Counted from the stretch's first letter, positions 7,841 to 15,867 are shown. The stretch is 32,518 bases of DNA from Thermoplasmata archaeon (GCA_021791335.1 JAJYWS010000001.1:1-32518), one strand, 5' to 3'. The notes: a model not told the origin generated them from the letters alone. Numbers and translations: made by a program.

Positions 7841-7849
7841 TTTATATAT
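7841..7849 (+). promoter_or_regulatory. TATA box for Sec61-beta
   Basis: TTTATATAT, one of the clearest TATA elements in the window. Its centre is about 28 nt before the ATG at 7873, so the transcript should be leaderless or nearly so. Confidence 0.75.
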
Positions 7850-7872
7850 CGCTCCCCCGTCGGAAGGGTGGC

Positions 7873-8034
7873 ATGCCCGACAAACGGCGTTCCGGCTTCT
7901 CCAGTGCGGCCGGGCTCATCCAATACTACGACATGGAGGAGAGCCATGCCCCGAAGCTCAGCCCGTATCTCATCATGGCGATGGGACTCGTCGCCGCGGT
8001 CTTCATCGAATTTGTGAGCTGGCGGTTTACCTGA
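7873..8034 (+). CDS. secG: Preprotein translocase subunit Sec61-beta
   Basis: 53 residues. The protein reads MPDKRRSGFSSAAGLIQYYD at its N-terminus, then a short acidic linker and one membrane segment (about 32-48). The basic tip followed by SSAGLIxYxD is diagnostic of archaeal Sec61-beta, a tail-anchored subunit of the SecY-SecE translocon. The length is typical. The ATG lies two bases after the transcript start predicted from the TATA box. It ends 44 bp before the convergent taw1 stop. Confidence 0.93.
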   Translation: MPDKRRSGFSSAAGLIQYYDMEESHAPKLSPYLIMAMGLVAAVFIEFVSWRFT

Positions 8035-8078
8035 ACCCGGACGGTGGCCGCGAGCCTTCGGGCCGGCCGACCGAGGGG

Positions 8079-9029
8079 TCAGTTGGCCGGCGCCCGACCG
8101 GGGAGGAAGCGCTCGGCGCCCGGACGCGCCAGAAGGACGACCTTCGAGTCGGGGGACTCATCGGCCACGTCATAACCGGTGCGTCGGGCGAGGTCCGCGG
8201 CGAACCGGGCGATCTCGTCGTGGACCGGGACGTGGTCTCGGCCCAGGCGCTGGCGGGATTTGCCCATGTAGACATACCCCTTCGGCTCGATGAAGTCGGG
8301 CCGGGCGACCTGATCGAGGGCGGCGTACTCCCGGACCCAGCCGAGGTTCCACCCCCGGACCAGCGTGTGCCGGACGACCCGGCGGGTGCCGAGGCTCCGG
8401 ACGATCTCGAGCGACTCCAAAAGACGGTCCCAGGCGTCCTCGTGGGCCGGCAGGGTCAACCGACGAAAGACCTCGGCGTTGGGGGCCGTCACCGAGACGT
8501 ACAGCTGGGTGGGCAACGGATCGAGGTGCCGCAGCGCGTCCGGGTTGGTCCCGTTCGTGACGAGAAAGGTCGTGATCTGCCGGGCGTGGCACAGCTCGAG
8601 GAACCGGTTCAGCCGGGGGTAGAGCGTGGGCTCGCCGGTGAGGGAGATCGCGATGTGCCTCGGCGTCTGGGCCTCCCCCCACCGGTCCAGATCCATGGTG
8701 GGATCCCCCTTGAATCCGGAGAGGATCCTCCGTTGGGCGTCGATCGACCGATCGAGGAGCGTGTCGGGGTCATCGTACTCGGGCATCATTCCGTCCTCCT
8801 CCCAGCCCTGGTTGCGCCAGCAGAACCGGCAGTGCAGGTTGCAGGCATCGATCGCCGGGGACATCTGGAGGCAGCGATGGCTCTGGATGCCGTAGAATCG
8901 ACCCTTGTAGCAGTCCCGACCCTCGGTGAGGGAGGCCCGGGTCCAGTAGCAGAGCTTGACCGCGCTGTGCCGTCCGGTGAGCTGGTACCCCTGGCCCTCC
9001 AGCTCGGTGGAAAGGTCCTGGTCGCCCAT
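8079..9029 (-). CDS. taw1: 4-demethylwyosine synthase (TYW1/Taw1), radical SAM
   Basis: 316 residues from the ATG at 9029. It builds the tricyclic base of 4-demethylwyosine at G37 of tRNA-Phe from N1-methylguanosine and pyruvate. The radical-SAM CX3CX2C motif is C63, C67, C70 (CNLHCRFC) and the extra cluster cysteines are C27, C40 and C53 within KLCYWT, CYKGRFYG and HRCLQM, the TYW1 signature. A GEPTLYP loop follows in the barrel. The flavodoxin domain of eukaryotic TYW1 is absent, as in archaea. An in-frame ATG at 9056 would add MARSRRGRP; I prefer 9029 because homologues start about 25 residues before KLC and the only AT-rich element lies at 9053-9065. Its 5' end faces the MFS gene across about 70 bp. 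Confidence 0.94.
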   Translation of the reverse strand: MGDQDLSTELEGQGYQLTGRHSAVKLCYWTRASLTEGRDCYKGRFYGIQSHRCLQMSPAIDACNLHCRFCWRNQGWEEDGMMPEYDDPDTLLDRSIDAQRRILSGFKGDPTMDLDRWGEAQTPRHIAISLTGEPTLYPRLNRFLELCHARQITTFLVTNGTNPDALRHLDPLPTQLYVSVTAPNAEVFRRLTLPAHEDAWDRLLESLEIVRSLGTRRVVRHTLVRGWNLGWVREYAALDQVARPDFIEPKGYVYMGKSRQRLGRDHVPVHDEIARFAADLARRTGYDVADESPDSKVVLLARPGAERFLPGRAPAN

Positions 9030-9097
9030 CGGCCGCCCACGCCGGGACCGGGCCATAACGCTTTGTGGTCGGACCCCCGGCCCCGTCGGGGTCGGCC

Positions 9098-10321
9098 GTG
9101 AATCGCAACATTCGCTGGCTCGCGGGGGCGAGCGGCATCCGGGGGTTCGGCCTCACGATGGTCCTCGCGTACTTCGCCCTCTACCTGAGGAACGCCCTCG
9201 GGGTCGGCTACCTGGAAATCGGGCTCCTGACGGTCGCGGTCTCCCTTCCGGTGCTCGCCGGTGCCCCGGTCGGAGGGTTGCTGGCCGACCGCGTCGGGCG
9301 ACGGCCGCTCTTCCTGATCGCGCTGCTCGCCGAGTCGGCCTCGATATTCGGCGTGGCCGTGGCGATGTCCGGGGACCACCTCTTCACGACCGCGCTCGCC
9401 GTCGCCGCGACGGGGGTTTCGGGATCCCTCGGAGGGCCGGCGATCTCGGCCTACGTGGCCGACTTCACGGTCGGATCCGAGAGGACCTTGGCCTACACCT
9501 GGCAGCGGGTGGGGCACAACGCCGGCTACACGCTCGGGGTGTTCACCGGGGGTGCCCTCATCGGGATCTTCGGGTTCGTCTGGACGGGCGTCGCCGCCGG
9601 GGCGGTCCTCCTGGTCGGCCTCCTGGTCTTTGCGACCCAACTCGAAGCCTCCCCGTTCGACCGGAGCCGGCCGCCCCGGGGGACCTCGCCCATCCCCCGG
9701 CCGTCGATGAGAGACAGCCTCCGGATTATCCGCCGCGACCGCCCGTTCCTGTCGCTCGCGCTCGGGATGGCGCTCCTGACCCTGGTGACCTCCCAATGGG
9801 GGGTCACCTTCCCGCTGTTCGTGAACACGGTGCTCCGGGTCCCGTACCTGATCCTCGGGGCCGGCCTCTCGGTGAACGGGATCGTCGTCGTCTTTGGCCA
9901 GCCGCTGACCACCCAGGCGTCCATCGGGCATCGGCACACCAGCCTCGCTCTGGTGGGCCTGGGCTGTTATACTGTGGCCTTCCTCTGGATCGGAGCCCTG
10001 GGGTTCGCTCCGGAGCTGGTGATCGGTGGGTTTGTCGCGAGCGTCTTCGTGCTGACCCTAGGGGAGAACCTGGTCTCGATCCCCTACGGCACCCTACCGT
10101 CCAACCTGGCGCCCCCTTCCGAGGTCGGGGCCTACAACGGGGCATTTTCCACGCTCGTGGGCGTCGGCGGGATCCTGGCTCCCCTTCTCGGGGGAGCGGT
10201 GCTGGGGTCGGTATCGACGCCCGCCCTCGTGTGGATCATCCTGGTCGCCCCGGCCGCGCCGGCGGCGTGGCTCATCCGCCGGGCCTCCCAGAACCTGCCC
10301 GCGCGGGCCAACCGCGCCTGA
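9098..10321 (+). CDS. Major facilitator superfamily transporter
   Basis: 407 residues from a GTG start. The sequence is hydrophobic throughout and fits 12 membrane segments, with MFS motif A GGLLADRVGRRP between segments 2 and 3. The closest general type is a drug/metabolite:proton antiporter of the DHA1 kind; the substrate cannot be assigned. An in-frame GTG at 9065 would add 11 non-hydrophobic residues; 9098 was chosen because it starts right at the first helix (NRNIRWLAGASGIRGFGL). The intergenic gap to the divergent taw1 is very short and no good TATA box for this gene is evident; ATAACGC at 9055-9061 is the only candidate. The M61 peptidase follows 67 bp after the stop. Confidence 0.87.
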   Translation: MNRNIRWLAGASGIRGFGLTMVLAYFALYLRNALGVGYLEIGLLTVAVSLPVLAGAPVGGLLADRVGRRPLFLIALLAESASIFGVAVAMSGDHLFTTALAVAATGVSGSLGGPAISAYVADFTVGSERTLAYTWQRVGHNAGYTLGVFTGGALIGIFGFVWTGVAAGAVLLVGLLVFATQLEASPFDRSRPPRGTSPIPRPSMRDSLRIIRRDRPFLSLALGMALLTLVTSQWGVTFPLFVNTVLRVPYLILGAGLSVNGIVVVFGQPLTTQASIGHRHTSLALVGLGCYTVAFLWIGALGFAPELVIGGFVASVFVLTLGENLVSIPYGTLPSNLAPPSEVGAYNGAFSTLVGVGGILAPLLGGAVLGSVSTPALVWIILVAPAAPAAWLIRRASQNLPARANRA

Positions 10322-10344
10322 CCGTCGCCGGGGCCCGCCCAAAC

Positions 10345-10352
10345 GGTTAATG
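10345..10352 (+). promoter_or_regulatory. TATA-like element for the M61 peptidase
   Basis: GGTTAATG in GC-rich surroundings, predicting a transcript start near 10375. This supports the GTG at 10389 and argues against the ATG at 10350, which lies within the element. Confidence 0.45.
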
Positions 10353-10388
10353 GGGGGGCCCCGATGGGGCGCCCAGGACCCCGGTGCC

Positions 10389-12173
10389 GTGACGATCCTC
10401 TACGAAATCCTGTACCTCGGCCCCACCAGCACCCGCGTGGAAGTCCGGGTCCGACTCCCCCCCGACCCCAAGGGTTCGGTCGATCTGGTCCTGCCGTCGT
10501 GGGTTCCCGGATCGTACGTCATTCGGGACCCGGCCCGGTTCGTCCTCCGGGCCACCCTCGAGGGCCCCGACGGTCGACCGGCGGCCCCGATCGAGCGGGT
10601 CGGCAAGTCCCGCTGGAGGGCCCGGTACGACTCGGGCACGCCCCCCGTGGTCCGGTTCGAGCTTTGGGGATTCGAGTTGAGCAAGCTCGGTCTGGACACC
10701 GACCCGGATCACCTCTTCATCAATGCCGGATTCACCCTTCCGTACGTCGAGGGCCACCAAGGGGAGCCGTGCGAACTCCAGCTGCGGATCCCCTCCGACT
10801 GGCAGGTGGTGACCGAACTGGAGGAGGTCGATCGCGGCGCGCGGCGCTACCGCGCCCGGTCGTACGATGAGCTGGTCGACTCCCCGATCGACTGCGGCCG
10901 GATCCGGGAGGCGCCCTTCCGGCCGGGAGGCATTCCGCACCGTCTGAGCCTCTGCGGCGAACCGGTCGGCCTGGACCTGCCGCGGACGGTCCGCGACCTC
11001 GAGCAGATCACCGCGGCGACGATCGCCTACTTCGGGAGGTCGCCCCTGAGCCGCTACACCTTCTTCGTCCACCTTGCCGAGACCGGCGACGGGGGCCTCG
11101 AGCATGCGACGAGCAACTCCTGCGTGATCCCGAGAGACCTCTTCCGGCCGGCGAAGCGGTACCGACGGTTCCTCCACCTCGCCGCCCACGAGTACTTTCA
11201 CCTCTACAACGTCAAACGGATCCGGCCGGCGGTCCTCCAGCCGTTCGACTACACCCAGGAGGTGTACACTCGCCTCCTCTGGTGGATGGAGGGGACGACC
11301 GACTATGTGAGTCACCTCCTCCTCCGACGCTCGGGGCTGCTGTCTCCGGCGCAGTACCTCGAGGACCTCGCGGAGATGATCCGGACCTACCGGGACACCC
11401 CGGGCCGGCTCGTGACCAGCTTGGAGGAAGCGTCGCTCAGCGCCTGGGTCGGATTTTACAAGCCGTCCGACGAGAGCGTGAACCAGTCGGTTTCCTACTA
11501 CCTCAAGGGGGCGCTGGTCAGTTGGGCGTTGGATCTCGAGATCCGCACCTTGACCCGGAACGCGGCCTCTCTCGACACCGTCCTGCGCCACCTATGGACG
11601 GAGTACGGCGAGCCGGGCCGCGGGATCGGGGAGCGTGAACTCCCCCGCCTCGTGGAACAAGCCACCGGGCTGGATCTTTCGGATTTCTTCGACCGGTACG
11701 TCGCCGGCGTGCACGAACTCGACTTTGATCGTCGGGCCCGGGCGGTGGGCCTGACCCTCACCCCTGCGCCCCGGGAGGCCTCGGAGGAGGACCCGGGCGG
11801 TCCCGGCTACCTGGGCGTCGAGACGACCACCGCGGAGGGGGTGACCCGGATCAAGACCGTACGGGACGCGACCCCGGCCCGGGCCGGGGGGCTACGCCCC
11901 GGGGACGAGCTCATCGGGATCGATGGGCGTCGCATCTATGCCGCCCAGTGGAACGAGGCTCTCGAACGGCTCGGGCCCGGGCAGGAGATTGAACTGACGC
12001 TGTTCCGTCGGGGCCGGGAGCTGCACCGGCGGGTGACGCTCGCTGTTGCCCCTCCGAAGAAGCTCCTCTTCCGGCCGGCGGCCGACCCGACGGATCTGGA
12101 ACGAGCCATCCACACGACCTGGCTCGGCGGATCGATCCTCTCGACCTCCCCCGACGGACCGAACTCGCCCTGA
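10389..12173 (+). CDS. M61-family glycyl aminopeptidase-like metalloprotease with C-terminal PDZ domain
   Basis: 594 residues. The N-terminal beta domain contains the family phrase LDLVxPxWxPGSYxIRD (VDLVLPSWVPGSYVIRDPAR, 31-50). The zinc site is HEYFH (267-271) with third ligand Glu301 in WWMEGTTDY; GGLEHATS just upstream matches the M61 substrate-binding Gly/Glu loop. A PDZ domain follows at about 460-550 (GYLGVETT ... GLRPGDELIGIDG). M61 enzymes remove N-terminal Gly or Ala from peptides. There is no signal peptide or anchor, so it should act in the cytoplasm. The GTG at 10389 was preferred to the ATG at 10350 because homology begins at TILYEI and the only TATA-like element sits at 10345-10352. 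Convergent with coaBC across 51 bp. Confidence 0.9.
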   Translation: MTILYEILYLGPTSTRVEVRVRLPPDPKGSVDLVLPSWVPGSYVIRDPARFVLRATLEGPDGRPAAPIERVGKSRWRARYDSGTPPVVRFELWGFELSKLGLDTDPDHLFINAGFTLPYVEGHQGEPCELQLRIPSDWQVVTELEEVDRGARRYRARSYDELVDSPIDCGRIREAPFRPGGIPHRLSLCGEPVGLDLPRTVRDLEQITAATIAYFGRSPLSRYTFFVHLAETGDGGLEHATSNSCVIPRDLFRPAKRYRRFLHLAAHEYFHLYNVKRIRPAVLQPFDYTQEVYTRLLWWMEGTTDYVSHLLLRRSGLLSPAQYLEDLAEMIRTYRDTPGRLVTSLEEASLSAWVGFYKPSDESVNQSVSYYLKGALVSWALDLEIRTLTRNAASLDTVLRHLWTEYGEPGRGIGERELPRLVEQATGLDLSDFFDRYVAGVHELDFDRRARAVGLTLTPAPREASEEDPGGPGYLGVETTTAEGVTRIKTVRDATPARAGGLRPGDELIGIDGRRIYAAQWNEALERLGPGQEIELTLFRRGRELHRRVTLAVAPPKKLLFRPAADPTDLERAIHTTWLGGSILSTSPDGPNSP

Positions 12174-12224
12174 GGCGGGGGGCAGCCCCCATCGGAGGGA
12201 CCCGGCCCGTTCCAACCCCGCGCC

Positions 12225-13568
12225 CTAGCGCGTGGAGGCGGGCGATCGGCGCCGGAGGCCCGATCGCTTTGGGCTGCCCGGAGCGCCCTGAAGCCCGGGG
12301 GCGGCCGCCCGGGGGCGTGCCGAGCCCGAGCCCGCGGAGGGCTCGCAGAGGTCGAGGATCTGGTCGGCCAGTTCGGTCTTCGAGCCTTCGAAGGCTCGGC
12401 TCTCGCTGGGAGTGACCCAGAGCGCCCGGACCCGTCCGTTCCCGATCGATTCGACGCCGTTGGCGACGATCGCGTCGGCCCCGGACTCCCGGGCCAGCTG
12501 TTCGGCGGCCGTTCGCAGCCGGGCCGGGTCGGTCTCGGCGAGGAGCTTGAACCCCACGAGCCGGGTGGGCGGGGGGGCCAAGCTCCGGAGCAGCGGCAGC
12601 AGCTTGGGTGCGGGGTTGAGCCTCAGCGACAGCCGGGGACGGGAACGGGAGGAGATCTTGCCCGGCTCCGGGGTCGTCGTGTAGTCCGCGAGGGCGGCCG
12701 GGACCACCACCAAGTCCGACGCTCGGAGATGCGGGGCGCGTTCCTGGGCCAGCCGGGCGAGATCGCTCACGCTCCGCCATCGCGTGACCGACAGATACGG
12801 AGGCACTGGGGCGGAGTGGGCGCCGAGCCACAGGTCGACCTGAGCCCCCCGGAGATGGGCCTGGACCGCCAACGCGACGGCGGTCTCCCCGGTGCTTTCG
12901 TTGGCGATCGACCGCACGGAATCGATCGATTCCCGCGAGCCTCCCCCGATCACCGTGACCTGCCGGCCGGCCCAGGGGGAGTCGGCGAGGCGGCGCAGGA
13001 CCTCGGCGGCGATCTCTTCGGGGGAGGCGAGCTTCTCCTCCCCCTCGGCGGCGCGGGAGGCGATCACGCCGACCCCCCACTTCCGGAGGAGGGCCAGATT
13101 CTCGCTGACGGCGGGGTTGCGACCCATGTGGGCGTGCATCGCCGGTGCCACGAGGACCGGGACCCCGCCTCCCAGCGCGACCGAGGCGAAGGTGGTCACC
13201 GGTGTGTCATCAATGCCGTGCGCGATCTTCCCGATGGTGTTGGCCGTCGCCGGGGCGATCAGGTAGAGGTCGGCCCGGCCTTCGCCGGGGCCGAGCAGGC
13301 TCACGTGCTCGACCGCCCCGCTCAACTGGAGGATCGGGGGGTGACCGGTAGCGAACTCCAGCGCCTCGGGGGTGATGATCCGGGCCGCCTCCGGGCTCAT
13401 GACTGCGCGGACCTCCGCGCCGTGCCGGAGCAGCTCGCGAATGACCTTCACGACCTCGACCGCCGCGATCGAACCGGAGACGCCGACCAGGATCGTGCGC
13501 CCGGCCAGTCGTTGGGACCGGGCGCCTCGGATGACACGGCTCGGATGCACGGCCGACCTCGCTCCCAT
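12225..13568 (-). CDS. coaBC: Bifunctional phosphopantothenoylcysteine decarboxylase / phosphopantothenate-cysteine ligase
   Basis: 447 residues; it makes 4'-phosphopantetheine for coenzyme A. The CoaC flavoprotein half shows GVSGSIAAVEVVKVI (29-43), the catalytic His88 in VEHVSLL, and PAMHAHM (142-148), a variant of the PxMNxxM substrate loop in which Asn is His. The CoaB half starts near VTVIGGGSRESIDSVRSIAN with the ANESTG nucleotide/Asn motif and later RLVGFKLLAE and DAIVANGVESIG. A Ser/Arg/Pro-rich tail of about 45 residues is additional. The ATG at 13568 coincides with the transcript start predicted from the TATA element, so the mRNA is probably leaderless; the open frame upstream lacks homology. 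Confidence 0.94.
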   Translation of the reverse strand: MGARSAVHPSRVIRGARSQRLAGRTILVGVSGSIAAVEVVKVIRELLRHGAEVRAVMSPEAARIITPEALEFATGHPPILQLSGAVEHVSLLGPGEGRADLYLIAPATANTIGKIAHGIDDTPVTTFASVALGGGVPVLVAPAMHAHMGRNPAVSENLALLRKWGVGVIASRAAEGEEKLASPEEIAAEVLRRLADSPWAGRQVTVIGGGSRESIDSVRSIANESTGETAVALAVQAHLRGAQVDLWLGAHSAPVPPYLSVTRWRSVSDLARLAQERAPHLRASDLVVVPAALADYTTTPEPGKISSRSRPRLSLRLNPAPKLLPLLRSLAPPPTRLVGFKLLAETDPARLRTAAEQLARESGADAIVANGVESIGNGRVRALWVTPSESRAFEGSKTELADQILDLCEPSAGSGSARPRAAAPGLQGAPGSPKRSGLRRRSPASTR

Positions 13569-13588
13569 TGAGGAACGCTTGCGACCCG

Positions 13589-13596
13589 CATAAAGG
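13589..13596 (-). promoter_or_regulatory. TATA box for coaBC
   Basis: Minus strand CCTTTATG, centred about 25 nt before the coaBC ATG, implying a leaderless mRNA. Read on the plus strand (CATAAAGG) it could also fire rightward into the ORF-less region. Confidence 0.55.
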
Positions 13597-14388
13597 GCAT
13601 GGGGCCGGGGGCTCGGTGAGTTGTCGACGCGCGGTCTTCGTCGGGCCCCGGTTCGGAGGTCCGCGCTCCCAGCGCGAGCCGTGTCGAAACGATGGTCCGA
13701 AGTTGCATCCCGGGCCGCCAGGTCCCAGACCGGGCAACCCCGAGGTTTCGTTGAGTGCGCCCCGGCGGACACCGGGGGAGGGTCGCGGGGGAAACTCCTC
13801 CGAGGCCGGCCCTCCAGCGTTCGGGCGCCTCGCCCGAACCCTTGGGCCGCTGCCGGTCCGGGTCAGTTCAGGCTGGGGTCGCGAGCGGGGGGGTTGGGAA
13901 CTTTCCCAAGCGGGACCCCTCCGTGGTCCTCACTCGTCGTCCAGCCTCTCGACGAATCGGAGCGGACCATCCTCGCTTCCTTCCTTGCCGGGCTGAACTG
14001 CTCCACCCGGAGCGACCCGGGAGCCTGCAGGGAGGACAGAGCCGCAGGCTCCATTCCCGGGGCCCCCGGTGAATCGCGGGCGGCACGGGGACCTCTGGAC
14101 GAAGGAGGGCCCGCTCACCGATTTGGGGGACATCCCCCCGTCAAGCCGGGAGACCCCGAGTCCGGCCCGGGAAGAGGGAGCGGAGACCTCCCACTGACTC
14201 CTCGACTGACGTGCTGGTCAGGGTGCCCCATTCCGCCCGCGGGGGCACGCGGTTCATTCTCGCCCGAGGGAGATCGTCGACAGGGTAGGCGGTCCCTCCC
14301 ATCTACGGTCAGGAGATGGAGGACTCCCCAATCGACACTTCGGCGCGGGCCCCATCGGCGAAGGAGAGCCTGCCGACGGAGGAGAGAC
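13597..14388. other. ORF-less, hairpin-rich region between coaBC and the HAD phosphatase
   Basis: About 790 bp with open frames on both strands but none that reads as a protein: all are Arg/Pro/Gly/Ser-rich, without hydrophobic cores, motifs or start signals. Strong inverted repeats are seen: a 9-bp perfect stem with a 3-nt loop at 13819-13839; TTGGGAA/TTCCCAA around 13896-13911; GGAGCCTGC/GCAGGCTCC near 14029-14062; GTGCCCC/GGGGCAC around 14223-14249; and CCTCCCATCT/AGATGGAGG near 14296-14323. I looked for tRNA T-loops, the SRP helix 8 motif and the RNase P conserved regions I and V and found no convincing match. It may encode a structured RNA or be decayed sequence. Confidence 0.4.
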
Positions 14389-14396
14389 GGTTAAAG
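14389..14396 (+). promoter_or_regulatory. TATA box for the HAD phosphatase
   Basis: GGTTAAAG, centred about 25 nt before the ATG at 14417, predicting a leaderless transcript. Confidence 0.5.
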
Positions 14397-14416
14397 GGGC
14401 GATCCCATCAGGGGGC

Positions 14417-15289
14417 ATGCCCCGTCGAACGTCTCGGAGGTCTGAGGCGGCCCATCCCGACCCGCGGGAGGAACCACCGCTCTTGGGGGCTCTCCCAATG
14501 GCCGGAGCCACGAGCCATCATTCGGAAGTCGCCCGGCCCGCCAGTCCGCGCCCTCCACCCGACCCGGTCCGGGTCGAGCGGGGTGTCGTGATCTTTGATC
14601 TGGATGGGACACTGCTGGACGATCTCTCCCTCATCAGCCATGTGGCGGCGGATGTGATGCACCGAGCCTTCGGCACCCCGCCCGAGGAGGCCCGGATCCA
14701 TTACTTGGCGACGACGGGCCTTCCCTTCGAGGCCCAGCTCGCGCAACTCTTCCCGACCGCAGCCCCCGAGCTTCGCGCCGCCGCGGCCGCGACCTTCCAT
14801 CAGCGCAAGGTCACCGAGGCCTATGCCCATGCCGGCCCGTTCCCCGAAGTTCCCGGAATGCTGAAGCGGCTCGCCCAGGCTCGGTGGACGCTGGTCGTGT
14901 CGACGGGGGGTGAGACGGAGATGGCCGAACTGGTCTTGGAACGCGAGGGCCTCCGGTTCTGGTTCGAAGCGGTGCTGGGTAGCCATGAGGGCACGAAACG
15001 GGAACACCTGGTCGAGTATCGTCGACGGTACCCCGACGTTCCCTTGACGCTGGTCGGCGACTCCCGGTTCGACATGGAGACCGCGCAGTCGATCCCGGGA
15101 ACGGTGGCGATCGGCCGGGCCTCCCGACTTCACGGTTGGACGCTGACCCCGGGAGACCTGACCCAATGGGGCGCCGCCTGGGCCGACTATTCCCTGGCCG
15201 GACTTCCGGCCGCGCTGGAAGAGATCCTGGCTCGCCCTCCCCGGTCGTCGGGCCGCCGGAAGAGCCGCCGGACCCCCACAGCAAGGTAG
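14417..15289 (+). CDS. HAD-superfamily phosphatase (phosphoglycolate phosphatase-like, HAD-IA)
   Basis: 290 residues. HAD motif I is VVIFDLDGTLLDD, with the nucleophile and acid Asp at 61 and 63. A helical cap follows. Motif II is the VVSTGG strand, motif III the Lys in GSHEGTKREH, and motif IV TLVGDSRFDMETAQ. The substrate is probably a small phosphate ester, but the class is broad. The first about 55 residues are Pro/Arg-rich and unlike the family; the ATG at 14417 was kept because it coincides with the transcript start predicted from the TATA element, while the ATG at 14498 would give 263 residues and is a fair alternative. The TAG stop is directly adjacent to the 3' end of the opposite-strand tRNA-His. 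Confidence 0.85.
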   Translation: MPRRTSRRSEAAHPDPREEPPLLGALPMAGATSHHSEVARPASPRPPPDPVRVERGVVIFDLDGTLLDDLSLISHVAADVMHRAFGTPPEEARIHYLATTGLPFEAQLAQLFPTAAPELRAAAAATFHQRKVTEAYAHAGPFPEVPGMLKRLAQARWTLVVSTGGETEMAELVLEREGLRFWFEAVLGSHEGTKREHLVEYRRRYPDVPLTLVGDSRFDMETAQSIPGTVAIGRASRLHGWTLTPGDLTQWGAAWADYSLAGLPAALEEILARPPRSSGRRKSRRTPTAR

Positions 15290-15396
15290 GGCCGGGACCG
15301 AGAGTCTCAGGGCCGGGGAGCGTCCCCTGGCCGCTTTGAACCCGGGTCGAGGGATCCACAGTCCCCCAGGATAGGCCAAGCTACCCCATCCCGGCC
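15290..15396 (-). tRNA. trnH: tRNA-His (anticodon GUG) with a T-loop intron
   Basis: The minus strand folds as a cloverleaf. The acceptor stem GCCGGGA (15395-15389) pairs perfectly with TCCCGGC (15297-15291). The D-arm is GGGT/ATCC. The anticodon stem GGGGA/TCCCT encloses loop CTGTGGA, with GTG at 15359-15357. The T-stem CCGGG (15345-15341) pairs with CTCGG (15302-15298, one G-U). The histidine identity elements are encoded: G-1 at 15396 opposite discriminator C73 at 15290. CCA is not encoded. The T-loop TTCAAA|T is interrupted by a 31-nt intron at 15334-15304. Without removal of the intron the T-arm cannot form. Confidence 0.9.
15304..15334 (-). other. 31-nt tRNA-His intron at position 59/60 (bulge-helix-bulge)
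   Basis: The precursor can form the splicing endonuclease motif. The outer helix is the T-stem (CCGGG/CTCGG). Next comes a 4-bp central helix, TTCA (15340-15337) with TGAG (15309-15306). A 3-nt bulge lies on each side, AAG (15336-15334) and ACT (15305-15303). Beyond a C-C mismatch, an inner GGCC/GGCC stem carries a GGGG/CCCC hairpin. Cutting after the second base of each bulge yields precisely the exon ends needed for a normal seven-base T-loop. The intron position is non-canonical; most archaeal tRNA introns lie at 37/38. Confidence 0.82.
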
Positions 15397-15418
15397 ACGG
15401 CGCTCCACGCCGGCCCGC

Positions 15419-15427
15419 AAACAAAAG
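15419..15427 (-). promoter_or_regulatory. TATA-like element for tRNA-His
   Basis: Minus strand CTTTTGTTT, a T-rich run centred about 27 nt before the tRNA 5' end. Confidence 0.45.
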
Positions 15428-15627
15428 CCTTTCCGTACTCGGCCGGCGCCCCGGCCCTGTCGGCCTTGACCCGGCCCGATGACCTGGGCGGTTCCCCTCC
15501 CTTGAATTGGGTTGAGCCCTCTCGCGGGAACGCCCGGATCCTTGGCCCCCGGAGGGGGGGCTGAGGCGGACCTTCCCCACGCGGGGGTATGTGCGGGGAT
15601 GGAGGGCGGAACGACCTCAAGGGAGGG

Positions 15628-15867
15628 CTAGGGGTCACGGGACCCGGGCGAGTCTGTCCCGTTCCAATCGATCAGTTCCCGATGGGCCCGCCCGGCCGAT
15701 CGACCCGCGAGCCAGAAAAACCCACCCAGAATGAGACCCAATACGGCCCCACCATAGGCCTCGAAGAAAATCCAGCCGGCCCCCGACCAGAGGAGCGCGG
15801 CGATGAGCGCCGAGCTGAGCCCCCAAAGAATGACCGAGCCGATGTAGAAGATGGTCTCCCTCCGCAT
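15628..15867 (-). CDS. Small two-helix membrane protein of unknown function
   Basis: 79 residues: MRRETIFYIGSVILWGLSSA begins the first membrane segment (about 6-26), and a second glycine-rich segment follows at about 36-55 (GGAVLGLILGGFFWLAGRSA), then a charged tail. No family is recognised. The ATG at 15867 has GGGAG with an 8-nt spacer; an upstream ATG at 15906 would add 13 residues but lacks such a site. It shares a short intergenic AT element with the divergent gene at 15985. About 230 bp between it and tRNA-His hold no gene I can support. Confidence 0.6.
   Translation of the reverse strand: MRRETIFYIGSVILWGLSSALIAALLWSGAGWIFFEAYGGAVLGLILGGFFWLAGRSAGRAHRELIDWNGTDSPGSRDP

Noticed and set aside
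13785-14045. RNase P RNA, from GGGGGAAACTCC and a later GGACAGAGCC
   Set aside because: The two pieces are about the right distance apart to be conserved regions I and V, but they do not pair to form helix P4, and the other conserved loops are missing.
14161-14190. Possible SRP RNA helix 8 (GGCCCGGGAAGAGGGAGC)
   Set aside because: Resembles the conserved loop but has insertions in the GGAA tetraloop and the asymmetric loop, which are almost invariant in SRP RNA; no helix 6 or Alu-domain match found.
13621-14394. 257-codon plus-strand frame in the ORF-less region
   Set aside because: No hydrophobic core, motif or start signal; composition is like other shadow frames. Treated as non-coding.
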